DNA of 64,000 nt, taken from contig NZ_VIVK01000001.1 of assembly GCF_007828865.1 (NCBI RefSeq), positions 5,332,001 to 5,396,000 on the forward strand, in the 5' to 3' direction. The position numbers and the translations under genes were made by a program. Shown piece after piece: positions 42,054 to 50,098 of the stretch (its first letter is position 1; every line of letters begins with the position of its first letter). This DNA is from Kribbella amoyensis. GTDB lineage: Bacteria; Actinomycetota; Actinomycetes; Propionibacteriales; Kribbellaceae. The notes under the pieces are model-generated. The model was given only the letters and a program-made list of their open reading frames with translations. It made no database searches and was not told where the DNA came from.

Positions 42054-42587
42054 TCAGGCGGGCGAGCCGAGCGCGAGTACGGTCGCGGTCGGCAGTTCGG
42101 CGAGCTCGGCACCGTCGATCAGCACCTTGGACCCGCGGATCCCGCTGCCGATGACGACCGGTCCGGCCTGGGCGACGGCCTCGTCCACGAGCACGGGCCA
42201 GTCCGTCGGCAGCCCGATCGGGGTGATGCCGCCGTACTCCATCCCGGTCCGGCTCACCGCGTCGTCCTGGGCGGCGAACGAGATCTTCCGGACACCGAGG
42301 TGCTTGCGGACCACCCCGTTCACGTCCGCCCGGTGGGTGGCGAGCACCATCACCGCGGCGTACGTGGACTCGCCGGCGCGCTTGCCGTGCACGACGACGC
42401 AGTTCGCCGAGGCGGCCATCGGGACGTCGTACTCCGCGCAGAAGGTGGCCGTGTCCGCGAGCGCGGGGTCGATGGCGACCGCGTACCCGGGTCGATCGCC
42501 GAGGGCGGCGCGGACCGGTTCGCCGAGCAACTCGGGCACCTCGGCGGCAGGGCGCCACTCCAGCTTGCCCATGGCCGGGACCGTCAC
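42054..42587 (-). CDS. YbaK/EbsC-family aminoacyl-tRNA deacylase-like protein
   Basis: 177 residues. Conserved parts of the editing-domain fold are visible: ANCVVVHGKRAGESTYAAVMV, VRKHLGVRKISFAAQDD, MEYGGITPIGLPTDWPVLVDE and the late VIGSGIRGSKVLIDGAEL. Family members hydrolyse mis-acylated tRNAs such as Cys- or Ala-tRNAPro. The GTG start overlaps the stop of the upstream acetyltransferase-like gene by 4 bases. Confidence 0.88.
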   Translation of the reverse strand: MTVPAMGKLEWRPAAEVPELLGEPVRAALGDRPGYAVAIDPALADTATFCAEYDVPMAASANCVVVHGKRAGESTYAAVMVLATHRADVNGVVRKHLGVRKISFAAQDDAVSRTGMEYGGITPIGLPTDWPVLVDEAVAQAGPVVIGSGIRGSKVLIDGAELAELPTATVLALGSPA

Positions 42588-42877
42588 CGTGCCTCCACCA
42601 GGTCGGCGTACTCGGGGTGCTTGGAGAGGTAGTCGAGGTAGAACGGGCAGGCCGGCTTCACCCGCAGTCCGGCCGCGCGCGCCTCGTCGAGCGACTGCCC
42701 CGCGATCCGCCCGGCCACGCCGCGGCCCTGGTACTCCGGAAGGGTCTCCGCGTGCCGGAAGACGATCGCGCGCTCGGTCCGGCGGTAGTCGACGAAGCCC
42801 ATCAGGTTGTCGTCGGCATCACGCGCCTCGTACCGGTGCAGGGAGGGGTTGTCGACGACCCGGAACTCGTTGTCCAT
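42584..42877 (-). CDS. Small GNAT-like N-acetyltransferase (YidJ/Gtn10-type)
   Basis: 97 residues. The short GNAT fold of the COG2388 type is clear: MGFVDYRRTERAIVFRHAET, LPEYQGRGVAGRIAGQSLDEARAAG and VKPACPFYLDYLSKHPEY, the last being highly characteristic. Substrate unknown. It is the first gene of a two-gene unit with the YbaK-like gene (4-base overlap). Confidence 0.9.
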   Translation of the reverse strand: MDNEFRVVDNPSLHRYEARDADDNLMGFVDYRRTERAIVFRHAETLPEYQGRGVAGRIAGQSLDEARAAGLRVKPACPFYLDYLSKHPEYADLVEAR

Positions 42878-42976
42878 GCCGTCACTCTAGCCAGCCGCCG
42901 AACCCGGGCCAGGTTTTGGTTCTCGGCGGGCGGGGACCGGGCCTGAGGACAATTTCACAGATCAGAGGAGCCGCTG

Positions 42977-44596
42977 ATGAGCAGCACCGATCATGCTCTG
43001 GAGGAGGGCAAGGCGATACCGAGCCTGGTACCGGCCCGGATGGACCGGTTGCCGTGGACCCGGTTCCACTGGATGATCGTCGTCGGGCTCGGCGTCTCCT
43101 GGATCCTCGACGGCCTGGAGATCCAGCTCGTCTCGCTCGTCGGCAACGTGCTGAAGGAGCCGCAGACGCTCGGGCTGACCACCGCCCAGGTCGGGCTGCT
43201 CGCCTCCATCTACCTGGCCGGTGAGGTCGTCGGCGCCCTGGTGTTCGGCCGGCTGACCGACAAGTGGGGCCGGCGGAACCTGTTCATCATCACGCTGCTC
43301 GTCTATCTGATCGCCTCCGGCGCCGCCGGTCTGACCTGGGACTTCTGGTCGATCGCGCTGTGCCGGTTCGTCGCCGGGATGGGGATCGGCGGTGAGTACG
43401 CCGCGATCAACTCCGCGATCGACGAGCTGATCCCGTCGAAGTACCGCGGCCGCGTCGACATCGGCGTCAACGGCACCTACTGGGGTGGCGCGCTGATCGG
43501 GTCGGCGGTCGGCCTGGTGCTGCTCAACGACGACCTGGTCCCGATCGAATGGGGCTGGCGGCTGTGCTTCCTGATCGGGCCGGTGATGGGCCTGATGATC
43601 ATCTACCTGCGCCGGCATATCCCGGAGAGCCCGCGCTGGCTGATGACGCACGGCCGGGTCGAGGAGGCCGAGCGGACCGTCGACGGGATCGAGGAGACCG
43701 TCCGGCGGCAGGGCGGCGAACTGCGGAAGGTCGGCGACGACGAGGCGATCAACGTGGTCGACTACCCGCCGGTGACGTACCGCGAGATCGCCCGGGTGAT
43801 GTTGCGCGACTACCGCAGCCGGTCGTTCCTCGGCTTCTCGATGATGGTCACCCAGGCGTTCCTCTACAACGCGATCTTCTTCACCTACGCGCTGGTGCTG
43901 AAGTCGTACTTCGGGCTGAACGACTCGAGCATCGCGCTGTACTTCTTCCCGTTCGCCCTCGGCAACCTGGCCGGACCGTTGTTGCTCGGCCACCTGTTCG
44001 ACACGATCGGCCGGCGCAAGATGATCCTGGCCACGTACTCGGTCTCCGCGGTCGTGCTGTTCGTCACCGCGTTGCTCTTCAACGCCGGTGCGCTGAACGC
44101 GCTGAGCCTGACCGGTCTGTGGTGCGTGGTCTTCTTCTTCGCGTCGGCGGGAGCGTCCTCGGCGTACCTGACGGTGAGCGAGATCTTCCCGATCGAACTC
44201 CGCGGCCAGGCGATCTCGTTCTTCTTCGCGATCTCCCAGCTGACCGGTGGCGTGGTGGCGCCGTTCCTGTTCGCGTCGCTGATCGGCGAAGGCGACAACC
44301 CCGCCCGCGGGCCGCTGACGGTCGGCTACATCATCGGCGCCGCGGTCATGCTGGTGGGCGGGTTGATCGCGTGGTTCTTCGGGGTGGACGCCGAGCAGCA
44401 GTCGTTGGAGAACGTAGCGAAGCCGCTGTCCGCCCGTGAGCGCGCGTCGGCAAGCCGCTTCCAAGGCACCTCCCCAAGACTCCCCAGCGTCGACGCCCAA
44501 GGCCGCCGCATCACCCCAGTCCTCCCACCCGACGAACAAAACCCCCCACCCGACCCCACCCCCAACCAGAACCCCAACCCCAACCCCAACGACTGA
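42977..44596 (+). CDS. MFS transporter, metabolite:H+ or sugar-porter-like
   Basis: 539 residues, 12 transmembrane helices. The loop 2-3 motif GRLTDKWGRR (residues 91-100), GMGIGGEYAAINSAIDELIPSKYRGR and the second-half repeat DTIGRRKMILATY define a sugar/organic-acid porter-like MFS protein. AGAGGAG precedes the ATG. The last ~50 residues form a Pro/Asn/Thr-rich cytoplasmic tail (PPPDPTPNQNPNPNPND) that is unlike the rest and is encoded by C/A-rich DNA leading directly into the repeat array. Substrate not deducible. Confidence 0.88.
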   Translation: MSSTDHALEEGKAIPSLVPARMDRLPWTRFHWMIVVGLGVSWILDGLEIQLVSLVGNVLKEPQTLGLTTAQVGLLASIYLAGEVVGALVFGRLTDKWGRRNLFIITLLVYLIASGAAGLTWDFWSIALCRFVAGMGIGGEYAAINSAIDELIPSKYRGRVDIGVNGTYWGGALIGSAVGLVLLNDDLVPIEWGWRLCFLIGPVMGLMIIYLRRHIPESPRWLMTHGRVEEAERTVDGIEETVRRQGGELRKVGDDEAINVVDYPPVTYREIARVMLRDYRSRSFLGFSMMVTQAFLYNAIFFTYALVLKSYFGLNDSSIALYFFPFALGNLAGPLLLGHLFDTIGRRKMILATYSVSAVVLFVTALLFNAGALNALSLTGLWCVVFFFASAGASSAYLTVSEIFPIELRGQAISFFFAISQLTGGVVAPFLFASLIGEGDNPARGPLTVGYIIGAAVMLVGGLIAWFFGVDAEQQSLENVAKPLSARERASASRFQGTSPRLPSVDAQGRRITPVLPPDEQNPPPDPTPNQNPNPNPND

Positions 44597-45091
44597 CCCA
44601 AGCCACCGCCGGCACGGGCCGCCGCCACCGCCGGCACGGGCCACCGCAGGCACGGGCCACCGCCGGTGCGGGCACCGCCGCCGGTACGGGGTCGCCACCG
44701 CCGGTGCGGGCACCGCCGACTTTGTGCACACACCAGCCACGTGGTTGGTACGTGGGTGGCTGGCTGGTGCTCAAGGTCGGCGCGGTGGTGGGCGCCTGGC
44801 GGGTTGTCTGGCGCCTAGCGCGCTGCAGCACGCCATCGACCAAGCAACCCCGTCAGCCGTCGAGCAACCCGCTCGCGATGATGCTCGCCAACTGGCGTCG
44901 CCCCGCCACCCGCCCGGGCACCCGATCGACCGCCTCCCGGCGCCGCTACCTGGGTCGGCGCTGGCCATCGGGCTGACTTTGTGCGCGAGGTGGTCAGAAG
45001 GGAAGTACTCGCGTGGCTGATTGATGCCCAAAGGCGACATCGGGTTGGCTGATTGGTGCTCAAGGTCAGCGTGGTGGTGGGCGGCTGGCGG

Positions 45092-45157
45092 GTTGTTTGA
45101 CCGCTGACGCGTTACAGCACGCCATCGGCGAAGAAACACCGTCAGCCGTCAAACAAC
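45092..45157. repeat. Inverted repeat with 18-base arms in array unit 2
   Basis: GTTGTTTGACCGCTGACG (45092-45109) pairs with CGTCAGCCGTCAAACAAC (45140-45157) with one mismatch, across a 30-base loop. In unit 1 the equivalent positions read GGGTTG and CAACCC, so pairing is kept although the bases differ. Confidence 0.75.
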
Positions 45158-45207
45158 TCGTCAGCCGTCTGACGACGCGTCAGCCGTCAAGCAACGCGTC
45201 AGCCGTC
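45140..45207. repeat. Four direct 11-mers CGTCAGCCGTC at exact 19-base spacing
   Basis: CGTCAGCCGTC begins at 45140, 45159, 45178 and 45197. The corresponding site in unit 3 has two copies (45530, 45549) and in unit 1 a single copy (44851), so copy number varies between units. Confidence 0.9.
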
Positions 45208-45348
45208 GGCGACCCCGCGGCCGTCGGCAACCCGCGGCCGGCCGCTGGCCGCTCGCTCCGCTTGAGCACAGCCGGTACCGGGGTCGGCGCTGGCCAGCGG
45301 GCGACTTTGTGCGCGGGGCGGTCGGGAGGGGAGTACGCGGGTGGCTGG
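45197..45348. repeat. Direct repeat of ~150 bases, copy 1
   Basis: Matches 45549-45692 closely, apart from one small (~8-base) length difference and a few substitutions. It includes CTCCGCTTGAGCACAGCC, GGTACCGGGGTCGGCGCTGG and GCGACTTTGTGCGCGGGG. Confidence 0.9.
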
Positions 45349-45548
45349 GTGGTGCTCAAGGTCGGCGTGGTGGTGGGTGGGCGGCGGCTCCTGGTCGACT
45401 TTGTGTACGTACCGGCCGGGTGGTGGCTTCGGGGATGGCTGGGTGGTGCTCAAGGTCGGCGTGGTCGTGGGTGGCTGGCGGGTTGTTTGATGACTGGCGC
45501 GCTGCAGCGCGCCATCGGCCAGGAAACCCCGTCAGCCGTCAGTCAAGT

Positions 45549-45692
45549 CGTCAGCCGTCGGCGACCCCGCGGCCGTCGGCAACCGCGGCTGGCCGTTCGC
45601 TCCGCTTGAGCACAGCCGGTACCGGGGTCGGCGCTGGCCAGCGGGCGACTCTGTGCGCGGGGTGGTCGGGAGGGGAGTACTCGGGTGGCTGG
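45549..45692. repeat. Direct repeat of ~150 bases, copy 2
   Basis: Second copy of the 45197-45348 repeat, with GACTCTGTGCGCG in place of GACTTTGTGCGCG. A shorter, more diverged third version covers about 44945-45015. The unit also contains a perfect 18-base palindrome just upstream, GGCGCGCTGCAGCGCGCC (45496-45513). Confidence 0.9.
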
Positions 45693-45895
45693 CCGGTGCT
45701 CAAAGTCGGCGTGGTGGTGGGTGGGCGGCGGCTCCTGGCCGACTTTGTGCGCGGGGTGGTCGGGAGAGGCGAACGTGCAGCGGCTGGCCGGTGCTCAAAG
45801 TCGGGATCGGTGGCCGGCCGGTGCTCAAAGTCGGGATCGGTGGCTGGGTGGTGCTCAAGGTGGGTGGTGGGTGGTGGGGCGCTTAGGATCTTGGG

Positions 45896-47356
45896 GTGGG
45901 TTCGTTGTTGATTGCTGGGACTACTTCTGATGCTGGGAAGACGACTTTGGTGACCGGGGTTTGCCGGTGGCTGGGGCGGCGGGGGGTTCGGGTTGCTCCC
46001 TTCAAGGCGCAGAACATGTCGAACAACTCGATGGTGTGTGCCGACGGTGCCGAGATCGGCCGGGCGCAGTGGATCCAGGCCGTCGCCGCCGGTGCGGAGC
46101 CCGAGGCCGCGATGAATCCGGTGTTGCTCAAACCCGGGAGCGACCGCCGCAGCCACGTCGTCCTGCTCGGTGAACCGTGGGGTGAGCTCAGTGCGCGCGG
46201 TTTCCTGACCGAGCGGGCCGAGCTCGCCAAGGCCGCGTTCGCCGCGTACGACGATCTCGCGTCCCGGTACGACGTGGTGATCAGCGAGGGGGCGGGGAGT
46301 CCGACGGAGATCAACCTGCGCCAGTCCGATTACGTGAACATGGGCCTGGCTCAGCACACCGGCGCGCCGGTCGTCGTGGTCGGGGACATCGACCGGGGCG
46401 GGTTGTTCGCCTCGATGTTCGGCACCGTGGCGCTGCTCTCACCCGAGGACCAGCGATTGATCAGCGGGTTCGTGGTGAACAAGTTCCGCGGGGACGTCTC
46501 GTTGCTGCAGCCCGGTATCGACATGCTGACCTCGGTGACGGACCGGCCGACGTACGGCGTGGTGCCGTGGTTGCCCGAGTTGTGGCTGGATTCCGAGGAC
46601 GCGCTGGACATTCCGGCCCGGCGGACCACGGCGGATTCGGAGGTGCTGACGATCGCGGTGGTGCGGTTCCCGCGGATCAGCAACTTCACCGACCTCGACG
46701 CGCTCGCGGTGGAACCGACGACGAGCGTGTTCTTCACCGCGAGCCCGGCCGAGGTCCGTGACGCCGACCTGGTCGTCCTGCCGGGATCCCGCGCGACCAC
46801 GTCCGACCTGGCCTGGCTGCGGTCCACCGGACTGGCCGACGCGGTCGCGACCCGGGTCGCGGCGGATCGGCCCGTCCTCGGGATCTGCGGTGGGTACCAG
46901 GTGCTCGGCGGGGTGATCGACGATCCGTACGGGGTCGAAGGTGGTGGCCGGCACGACGGGCTCGGGTTGTTGCCGGTAGCAACCGAGTTCGCGGTCGAGA
47001 AGACGCTGGCCCGGCCCGCGCCCACGGCGTACGAGATCCACCACGGGGTGGTGCGGGTGGTCGGGGACGCGGAGGAGTTCCCGGGTGGCTGCCGGGCGGG
47101 CGCGACGTGGGGGACGATCTGGCACGGGTTGCTGGACGACGACGCCGCGCGGCATGCGTTCCTCACCGAGGTGGCCGGGCTGACCGGGAAGCGGGCGCCG
47201 GACGGGTCGGTCTCGTTCGCGGGACTGCGGGAGGAGCGGCTGGAACGATTGGCGGACGCGATCGACGAACACCTCGACACCGACGCGCTGCTGGATCTGA
47301 TCGAGCGGGGCGCGCCCAGCGGGCTGCGGTTCGTGCCGCCAGGAGCGCCGGGCTGA
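45896..47356 (+). CDS. cobQ: Cobyric acid synthase
   Basis: 486-residue glutamine amidotransferase that amidates adenosyl-cobyrinate a,c-diamide in cobalamin synthesis. The N-terminal P-loop domain (GTTSDAGKTTLVTGVCRWL) and the C-terminal GATase-1 domain with nucleophile Cys331 (VLGICGGYQVLGG) and the EIHHGVV region are intact. SPTEINLRQSDYVNMGLA and GDIDRGGLFASMFGTVALL match the family closely. GTG 45896 has AGGAT ahead. No cobalamin riboswitch is recognisable upstream; the repeat array occupies that place. Another cobalamin gene, cobT, begins at 63.6 kb. Confidence 0.97.
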   Translation: MGSLLIAGTTSDAGKTTLVTGVCRWLGRRGVRVAPFKAQNMSNNSMVCADGAEIGRAQWIQAVAAGAEPEAAMNPVLLKPGSDRRSHVVLLGEPWGELSARGFLTERAELAKAAFAAYDDLASRYDVVISEGAGSPTEINLRQSDYVNMGLAQHTGAPVVVVGDIDRGGLFASMFGTVALLSPEDQRLISGFVVNKFRGDVSLLQPGIDMLTSVTDRPTYGVVPWLPELWLDSEDALDIPARRTTADSEVLTIAVVRFPRISNFTDLDALAVEPTTSVFFTASPAEVRDADLVVLPGSRATTSDLAWLRSTGLADAVATRVAADRPVLGICGGYQVLGGVIDDPYGVEGGGRHDGLGLLPVATEFAVEKTLARPAPTAYEIHHGVVRVVGDAEEFPGGCRAGATWGTIWHGLLDDDAARHAFLTEVAGLTGKRAPDGSVSFAGLREERLERLADAIDEHLDTDALLDLIERGAPSGLRFVPPGAPG

Positions 47357-47390
47357 GAACTGTCCGCGGGCTGCGTTAACGTCCGCGGGT

Positions 47391-47960
47391 ATGACAGACA
47401 TCAAGGCGGAGCTGCACCAGAAGCTGCGGGAGAGCCGCGCGGCCATCCTGGCGAACCTGGACGGCCTCGGAGAGTACGACCTGCGCCGGCCGCTGGTGCC
47501 GTCGGGGACGAATCTGCTCGGCCTGGTCAAGCATCTCGCCGGGCTCGAGTACAGCTACCTCGGCGGCTGCCTCGGCCGATCCGCCGGAGAGAAGCTGGCC
47601 TGGGTCGAGGACGGGTCGATCTGGGACGGTGCCGACATGTGGCCGCTGCCGTCGGAGTCGAGCGAGTACCTGATCGGCCTGTACCGGCGCGCCTGCGAGC
47701 ACGCCGACCGGACCATCGACGAGCTCGACCTGGACGCGCCGGCCGAGGTGGCGCACTGGCCCGAGGGCGCTCGGTCGACCACGCTCGCCGTGCTGCTGAT
47801 CCGGATGGTCGGCGAGACCGCTCACCACGCGGGCCATCTGGACATCGTCCGCGAGCTGATCGACGGCAAGGGCGGAGCCGATTCCGATGCGCTCGACGAC
47901 GAGGGCTGGCGCACGTTCCACGACCAGATCCAGGCGGCGGCCGACACCTTCCGCACCTGA
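47391..47960 (+). CDS. DinB-like (DUF664) four-helix protein
   Basis: 189 residues. A four-helix DinB/DUF664 fold is suggested by IKAELHQKLRESRAAILANL, LLGLVKHLAGLEYSYLG, and VLLIRMVGETAHHAGHLDIVRELIDG. The histidines of KHLAGLE and of AHHAGHLD are the usual metal triad. Many relatives are mycothiol- or bacillithiol-dependent transferases, so a mycothiol-dependent reaction is possible. It lies 34 bases after cobQ and 44 bases before the sigma-factor gene. Confidence 0.85.
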   Translation: MTDIKAELHQKLRESRAAILANLDGLGEYDLRRPLVPSGTNLLGLVKHLAGLEYSYLGGCLGRSAGEKLAWVEDGSIWDGADMWPLPSESSEYLIGLYRRACEHADRTIDELDLDAPAEVAHWPEGARSTTLAVLLIRMVGETAHHAGHLDIVRELIDGKGGADSDALDDEGWRTFHDQIQAAADTFRT

Positions 47961-48004
47961 CCACGCGGCGGCTGCGAGGATGGCGGGGTGACGTCGGGGC
48001 CGAG

Positions 48005-48907
48005 GTGGTCGAGGAGTTCGAGCGGCAGCGCGGACGGATGTTCGGCATCGCGTACCGGATGCTCGGGACCGTCACGGATGCCGAGGAGGTGCTGCAGGAC
48101 GCCTGGCTGCGCTGGCATTCCGTGGACCACGACGACGTCGACGACCCGGGCGCGTTCCTCGCGAAGACGGTCACCAACCTCTGCCTCAGCCGGCTCACGT
48201 CCGCCCGGGCCCGCCGGGAGACGTACGTCGGGGAGTGGCTGCCCGAGCCGGTCCTCACCGGGCTCCGCGAACCAGGACCGCTCGACCTCGCCACCGAGCG
48301 CGAGTCGGTCTCGTTCGCGCTGCTGACGATCCTCGAACGCCTCGGCCCGGCCGAGCGCGCGGCGTACGTGCTGCGGGAGGCGTTCGGGTACTCGCATCGC
48401 GAGGTGGCCGAGCTGGTCGGGACCACGGAGATCAACGCGCGGCAGCTGCATTCACGAGCGCGCAAGCGGGTCGCCCAGGAGCCCCGGACAGGGGCCGACG
48501 TGGACCGCGATCGCTGGCGGCAGCTCGTCGAGCGGTTCCTCGCGGCCGCACAACTCGGCGAGCTCGCCGAACTCGAACGTCTGCTGGCCGAGGACGTCGT
48601 GTCCCGCGCGGACGGCGGCGGCAAGGCGAACGCGGCCCGCCGACCCGTGACCGGCCGGACGAAGGTCGCCCGGTACCTGATCGGGACCCTGCAGCGCTTC
48701 GGCGCAGGCGTGGTGCCGTACTTCGCCGAAGCGAACGGCGAGCCCGCGATCGTCGCGGTCGGCCCGGACGGGGTGCTCGCGATCTGCTTCGTCACGTTCG
48801 CGGACGACGAGGTGGTGGGGCTGGAGTTCGCGATGAATCCGGACAAACTCGGGTACGCCGCCGGGCAGGTGTCACGTTTCGGCGGGCTGTCGGGTCAGGG
48901 TTGGTGA
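48005..48907 (+). CDS. ECF41-family sigma factor with SnoaL-like C-terminal domain
   Basis: 300 residues from GTG 48005. Sigma-70 region 2 (RMFGIAYRMLGTVTDAEEVLQDAWLRW) and region 4 (LGPAERAAYVLREAFGYSHREVAEL, given here only in part) are followed by a ~110-residue SnoaL/NTF2-like domain. Three ECF41 hallmarks are present: WLPEP in the linker (~residue 79), DGGGK (~204) and NPDKL (~278). No anti-sigma gene is adjacent, as expected for ECF41, whose own C-terminal domain regulates activity. The start codon lacks a strong ribosome site, so 48005 is approximate. It is followed by an oxidoreductase gene, a common ECF41 partner. Confidence 0.92.
   Translation: MVEEFERQRGRMFGIAYRMLGTVTDAEEVLQDAWLRWHSVDHDDVDDPGAFLAKTVTNLCLSRLTSARARRETYVGEWLPEPVLTGLREPGPLDLATERESVSFALLTILERLGPAERAAYVLREAFGYSHREVAELVGTTEINARQLHSRARKRVAQEPRTGADVDRDRWRQLVERFLAAAQLGELAELERLLAEDVVSRADGGGKANAARRPVTGRTKVARYLIGTLQRFGAGVVPYFAEANGEPAIVAVGPDGVLAICFVTFADDEVVGLEFAMNPDKLGYAAGQVSRFGGLSGQGW
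48870..48896 (+). promoter_or_regulatory. Candidate ECF41 promoter
   Basis: TGTCACG (48870-48876), a 16-base spacer, then GGTC (48893-48896). From memory, the published ECF41 promoter is TGTCACA-N16-CGTC, so this differs by one base in each box. It lies inside the sigma-factor 3' end, 28 bases ahead of the next start codon. Confidence 0.55.
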
Positions 48908-48923
48908 ACGAAAGGAAACCACC

Positions 48924-49667
48924 ATGCGAACCATCCTCGTCACCGGCGGGACCGGGACCCTCGGCCGGCCCACCGTCGAGCGGCTGCGCTCGGCCGGTCA
49001 CGACGTGCGGGTGCTCAGCCGGCGCGGCGGCCCGGGCCTGGTCACCGGCGATCTCGGGACCGGAGTGGGACTGGCGCCGGCCGTCGACGGCGCCGACGTC
49101 GTCGTCCACCTCGCGACCAGCCGCCGCAGCGCCGACGCCGAGCAGACGAAAACGTTGCTCAGGGCCCTCGAATCGGCCGGCACGCCACACCTGGTACTGA
49201 TCTCGATCGTCGGCATCGAGCAGGTCCCGATGGCGTACTACCGGGCCAAGGTGGAGGCCGAGCGGCTCGTCCAGGCGTCGGCTGTACCGTCGACGATCCT
49301 GCGGGCGACCCAGTTCCACAACCTGGTGGACGAGGTGTTCACGGCGCAACGCTTTCTCCCCGTCCTGCTCGCCCCGGCCGGCAAGCTGCAGCCGATCGCG
49401 GTCGAGGACGTCGCCGAACGGCTCACCGAACTGGCCTCGGGCGACCCGGCCGACCGGGTCGCGGATATCGGTGGCCCAGAGCAACGATCCGCCGTCGAGC
49501 TGGCCCACGCATGGAAGGAGGCGCGTGGTTCACGTCGACCGGTCGTCCCGCTTCGCCTTCCTGGTAAGGCGTTCCGCGCGTACTCCGCGGGCGCGTTGCT
49601 CGCCGACGGCGCGCCGTACGGACGCACCACCTTCGCGGACTACCTGCGCCTGGCCGTCCGATCGTGA
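48924..49667 (+). CDS. NmrA-like NAD(P)-binding protein (atypical SDR)
   Basis: 247 residues from ATG 48924 with GAAAGGA ahead. It has TILVTGGTGTLGRPTVERLRSAG, then VVHLATSRRSADAEQ, HLVLISIVGIEQVPMAYYRAKVEAE and STILRATQFHNLVDEV, as in NmrA/NAD(P)H-binding proteins that act as redox sensors or isomerases. The YYxxK-like sequence YYRAK may be the active site. It is the likely target of the ECF41 sigma factor upstream. Confidence 0.88.
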   Translation: MRTILVTGGTGTLGRPTVERLRSAGHDVRVLSRRGGPGLVTGDLGTGVGLAPAVDGADVVVHLATSRRSADAEQTKTLLRALESAGTPHLVLISIVGIEQVPMAYYRAKVEAERLVQASAVPSTILRATQFHNLVDEVFTAQRFLPVLLAPAGKLQPIAVEDVAERLTELASGDPADRVADIGGPEQRSAVELAHAWKEARGSRRPVVPLRLPGKAFRAYSAGALLADGAPYGRTTFADYLRLAVRS

Positions 49668-50065
49668 GGGGCGTCGTCCGGGCCGGTCTGATCACGCTCG
49701 CGGCGATCCAGGTGGTCCTCGGACTGTGGACCGCGCTGTTCCCGGCCAGCTTCTACAATGACGTCCCCACGGTCGACTGGACCCCGCCGTACAGCGAGCA
49801 CCTCTTCCGCGACTTCGGCGGGGCCACGCTCGGGATCGCGGTGGTGGTGATCGCGGCCGCGGTGTGGTTCGAACTGCGGATCGTGGTGCTGGCTCTGGTC
49901 GCGTACCTGCTGTTCTCGGCGCCGCACCTGGTCTTCCACGCGCACCACCTCCGTACCGACTCCCCGTTGGCCGTTGTCCTGGTGATCGTGCTCGCGCTGT
50001 CGGTCCTGCTGCCCCTGCTGCTGATCTTCGCCGCCCGGTCGGCCTTGGGGCCACGGACGACTTGA
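49664..50065 (+). CDS. Four-helix membrane protein, function unknown
   Basis: 133 residues with four transmembrane helices (VVRAGLITLAAIQVVLGLWTA in part, FGGATLGIAVVVIAAAVWF, IVVLALVAYLLFSAPHLVFHA and VVLVIVLALSVLLPLLLIF). The GTG start overlaps the upstream stop by 4 bases (GTGA), so it belongs to the ECF41 target operon. SAPHLVFHAHHLRT gives a cluster of histidines on one side of the membrane. Family not recognised with certainty. Confidence 0.82.
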   Translation: MRGVVRAGLITLAAIQVVLGLWTALFPASFYNDVPTVDWTPPYSEHLFRDFGGATLGIAVVVIAAAVWFELRIVVLALVAYLLFSAPHLVFHAHHLRTDSPLAVVLVIVLALSVLLPLLLIFAARSALGPRTT

Positions 50066-50092
50066 CGACCGTGACAGTTCTACTGTCACAAT
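50062..50092 (+). promoter_or_regulatory. MerR-type promoter/operator of the CaiB operon
   Basis: -35 TTGACG (50062-50067), 19-base spacer, -10 CACAAT (50087-50092). The dyad GTGACAG-TTCTA-CTGTCAC spans 50071-50089. The -10 ends 6 bases before the ATG at 50099, so the message is probably leaderless. The promoter overlaps the stop codon of the preceding gene. It is nearly identical to the site at 56210-56240. Confidence 0.85.
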
Positions 50093-50098
50093 GACGCC

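Larger units (their letters stand above)
44597..45895. repeat. Gene-free 1.3-kb array of degenerate repeat units upstream of cobQ
   Basis: No frame here looks coding. The stretch begins with CCACCGCCGGCACGGG-type short repeats (44602-44715). It continues as about three units of roughly 290-350 bases, each containing in order a GGTGCTCAAGGTCGGCGTGG module, a GCGGGTTGT module, CAGCACGCCATCGG, one to four CGTCAGCCGTC 11-mers, and a block ending GACTTTGTGCGCGGGG. GGTGCTCAA occurs eight times, at 44766, 45055, 45351, 45445, 45695, 45790, 45820 and 45850. GACTTTGTG or a near form occurs near 44718, 44975, 45302, 45397, 45647 and 45740. The array runs to the cobQ start, so it must hold the cobQ promoter or leader. 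Confidence 0.85.

Noticed and set aside
45097..45609. Open frame of 170 codons in the cobQ-upstream array.
   Set aside because: It is built from the repeat units, and equivalent units are not in the same frame. No ribosome site or recognisable domain.
45700..45895. Possible cobalamin riboswitch upstream of cobQ.
   Set aside because: No B12-box-like sequence or the expected multi-stem arrangement was seen; the stretch is made of array repeats.
44597..45895. Array as an insertion sequence or transposon.
   Set aside because: No transposase frame, terminal inverted repeats or target-site duplication could be identified.
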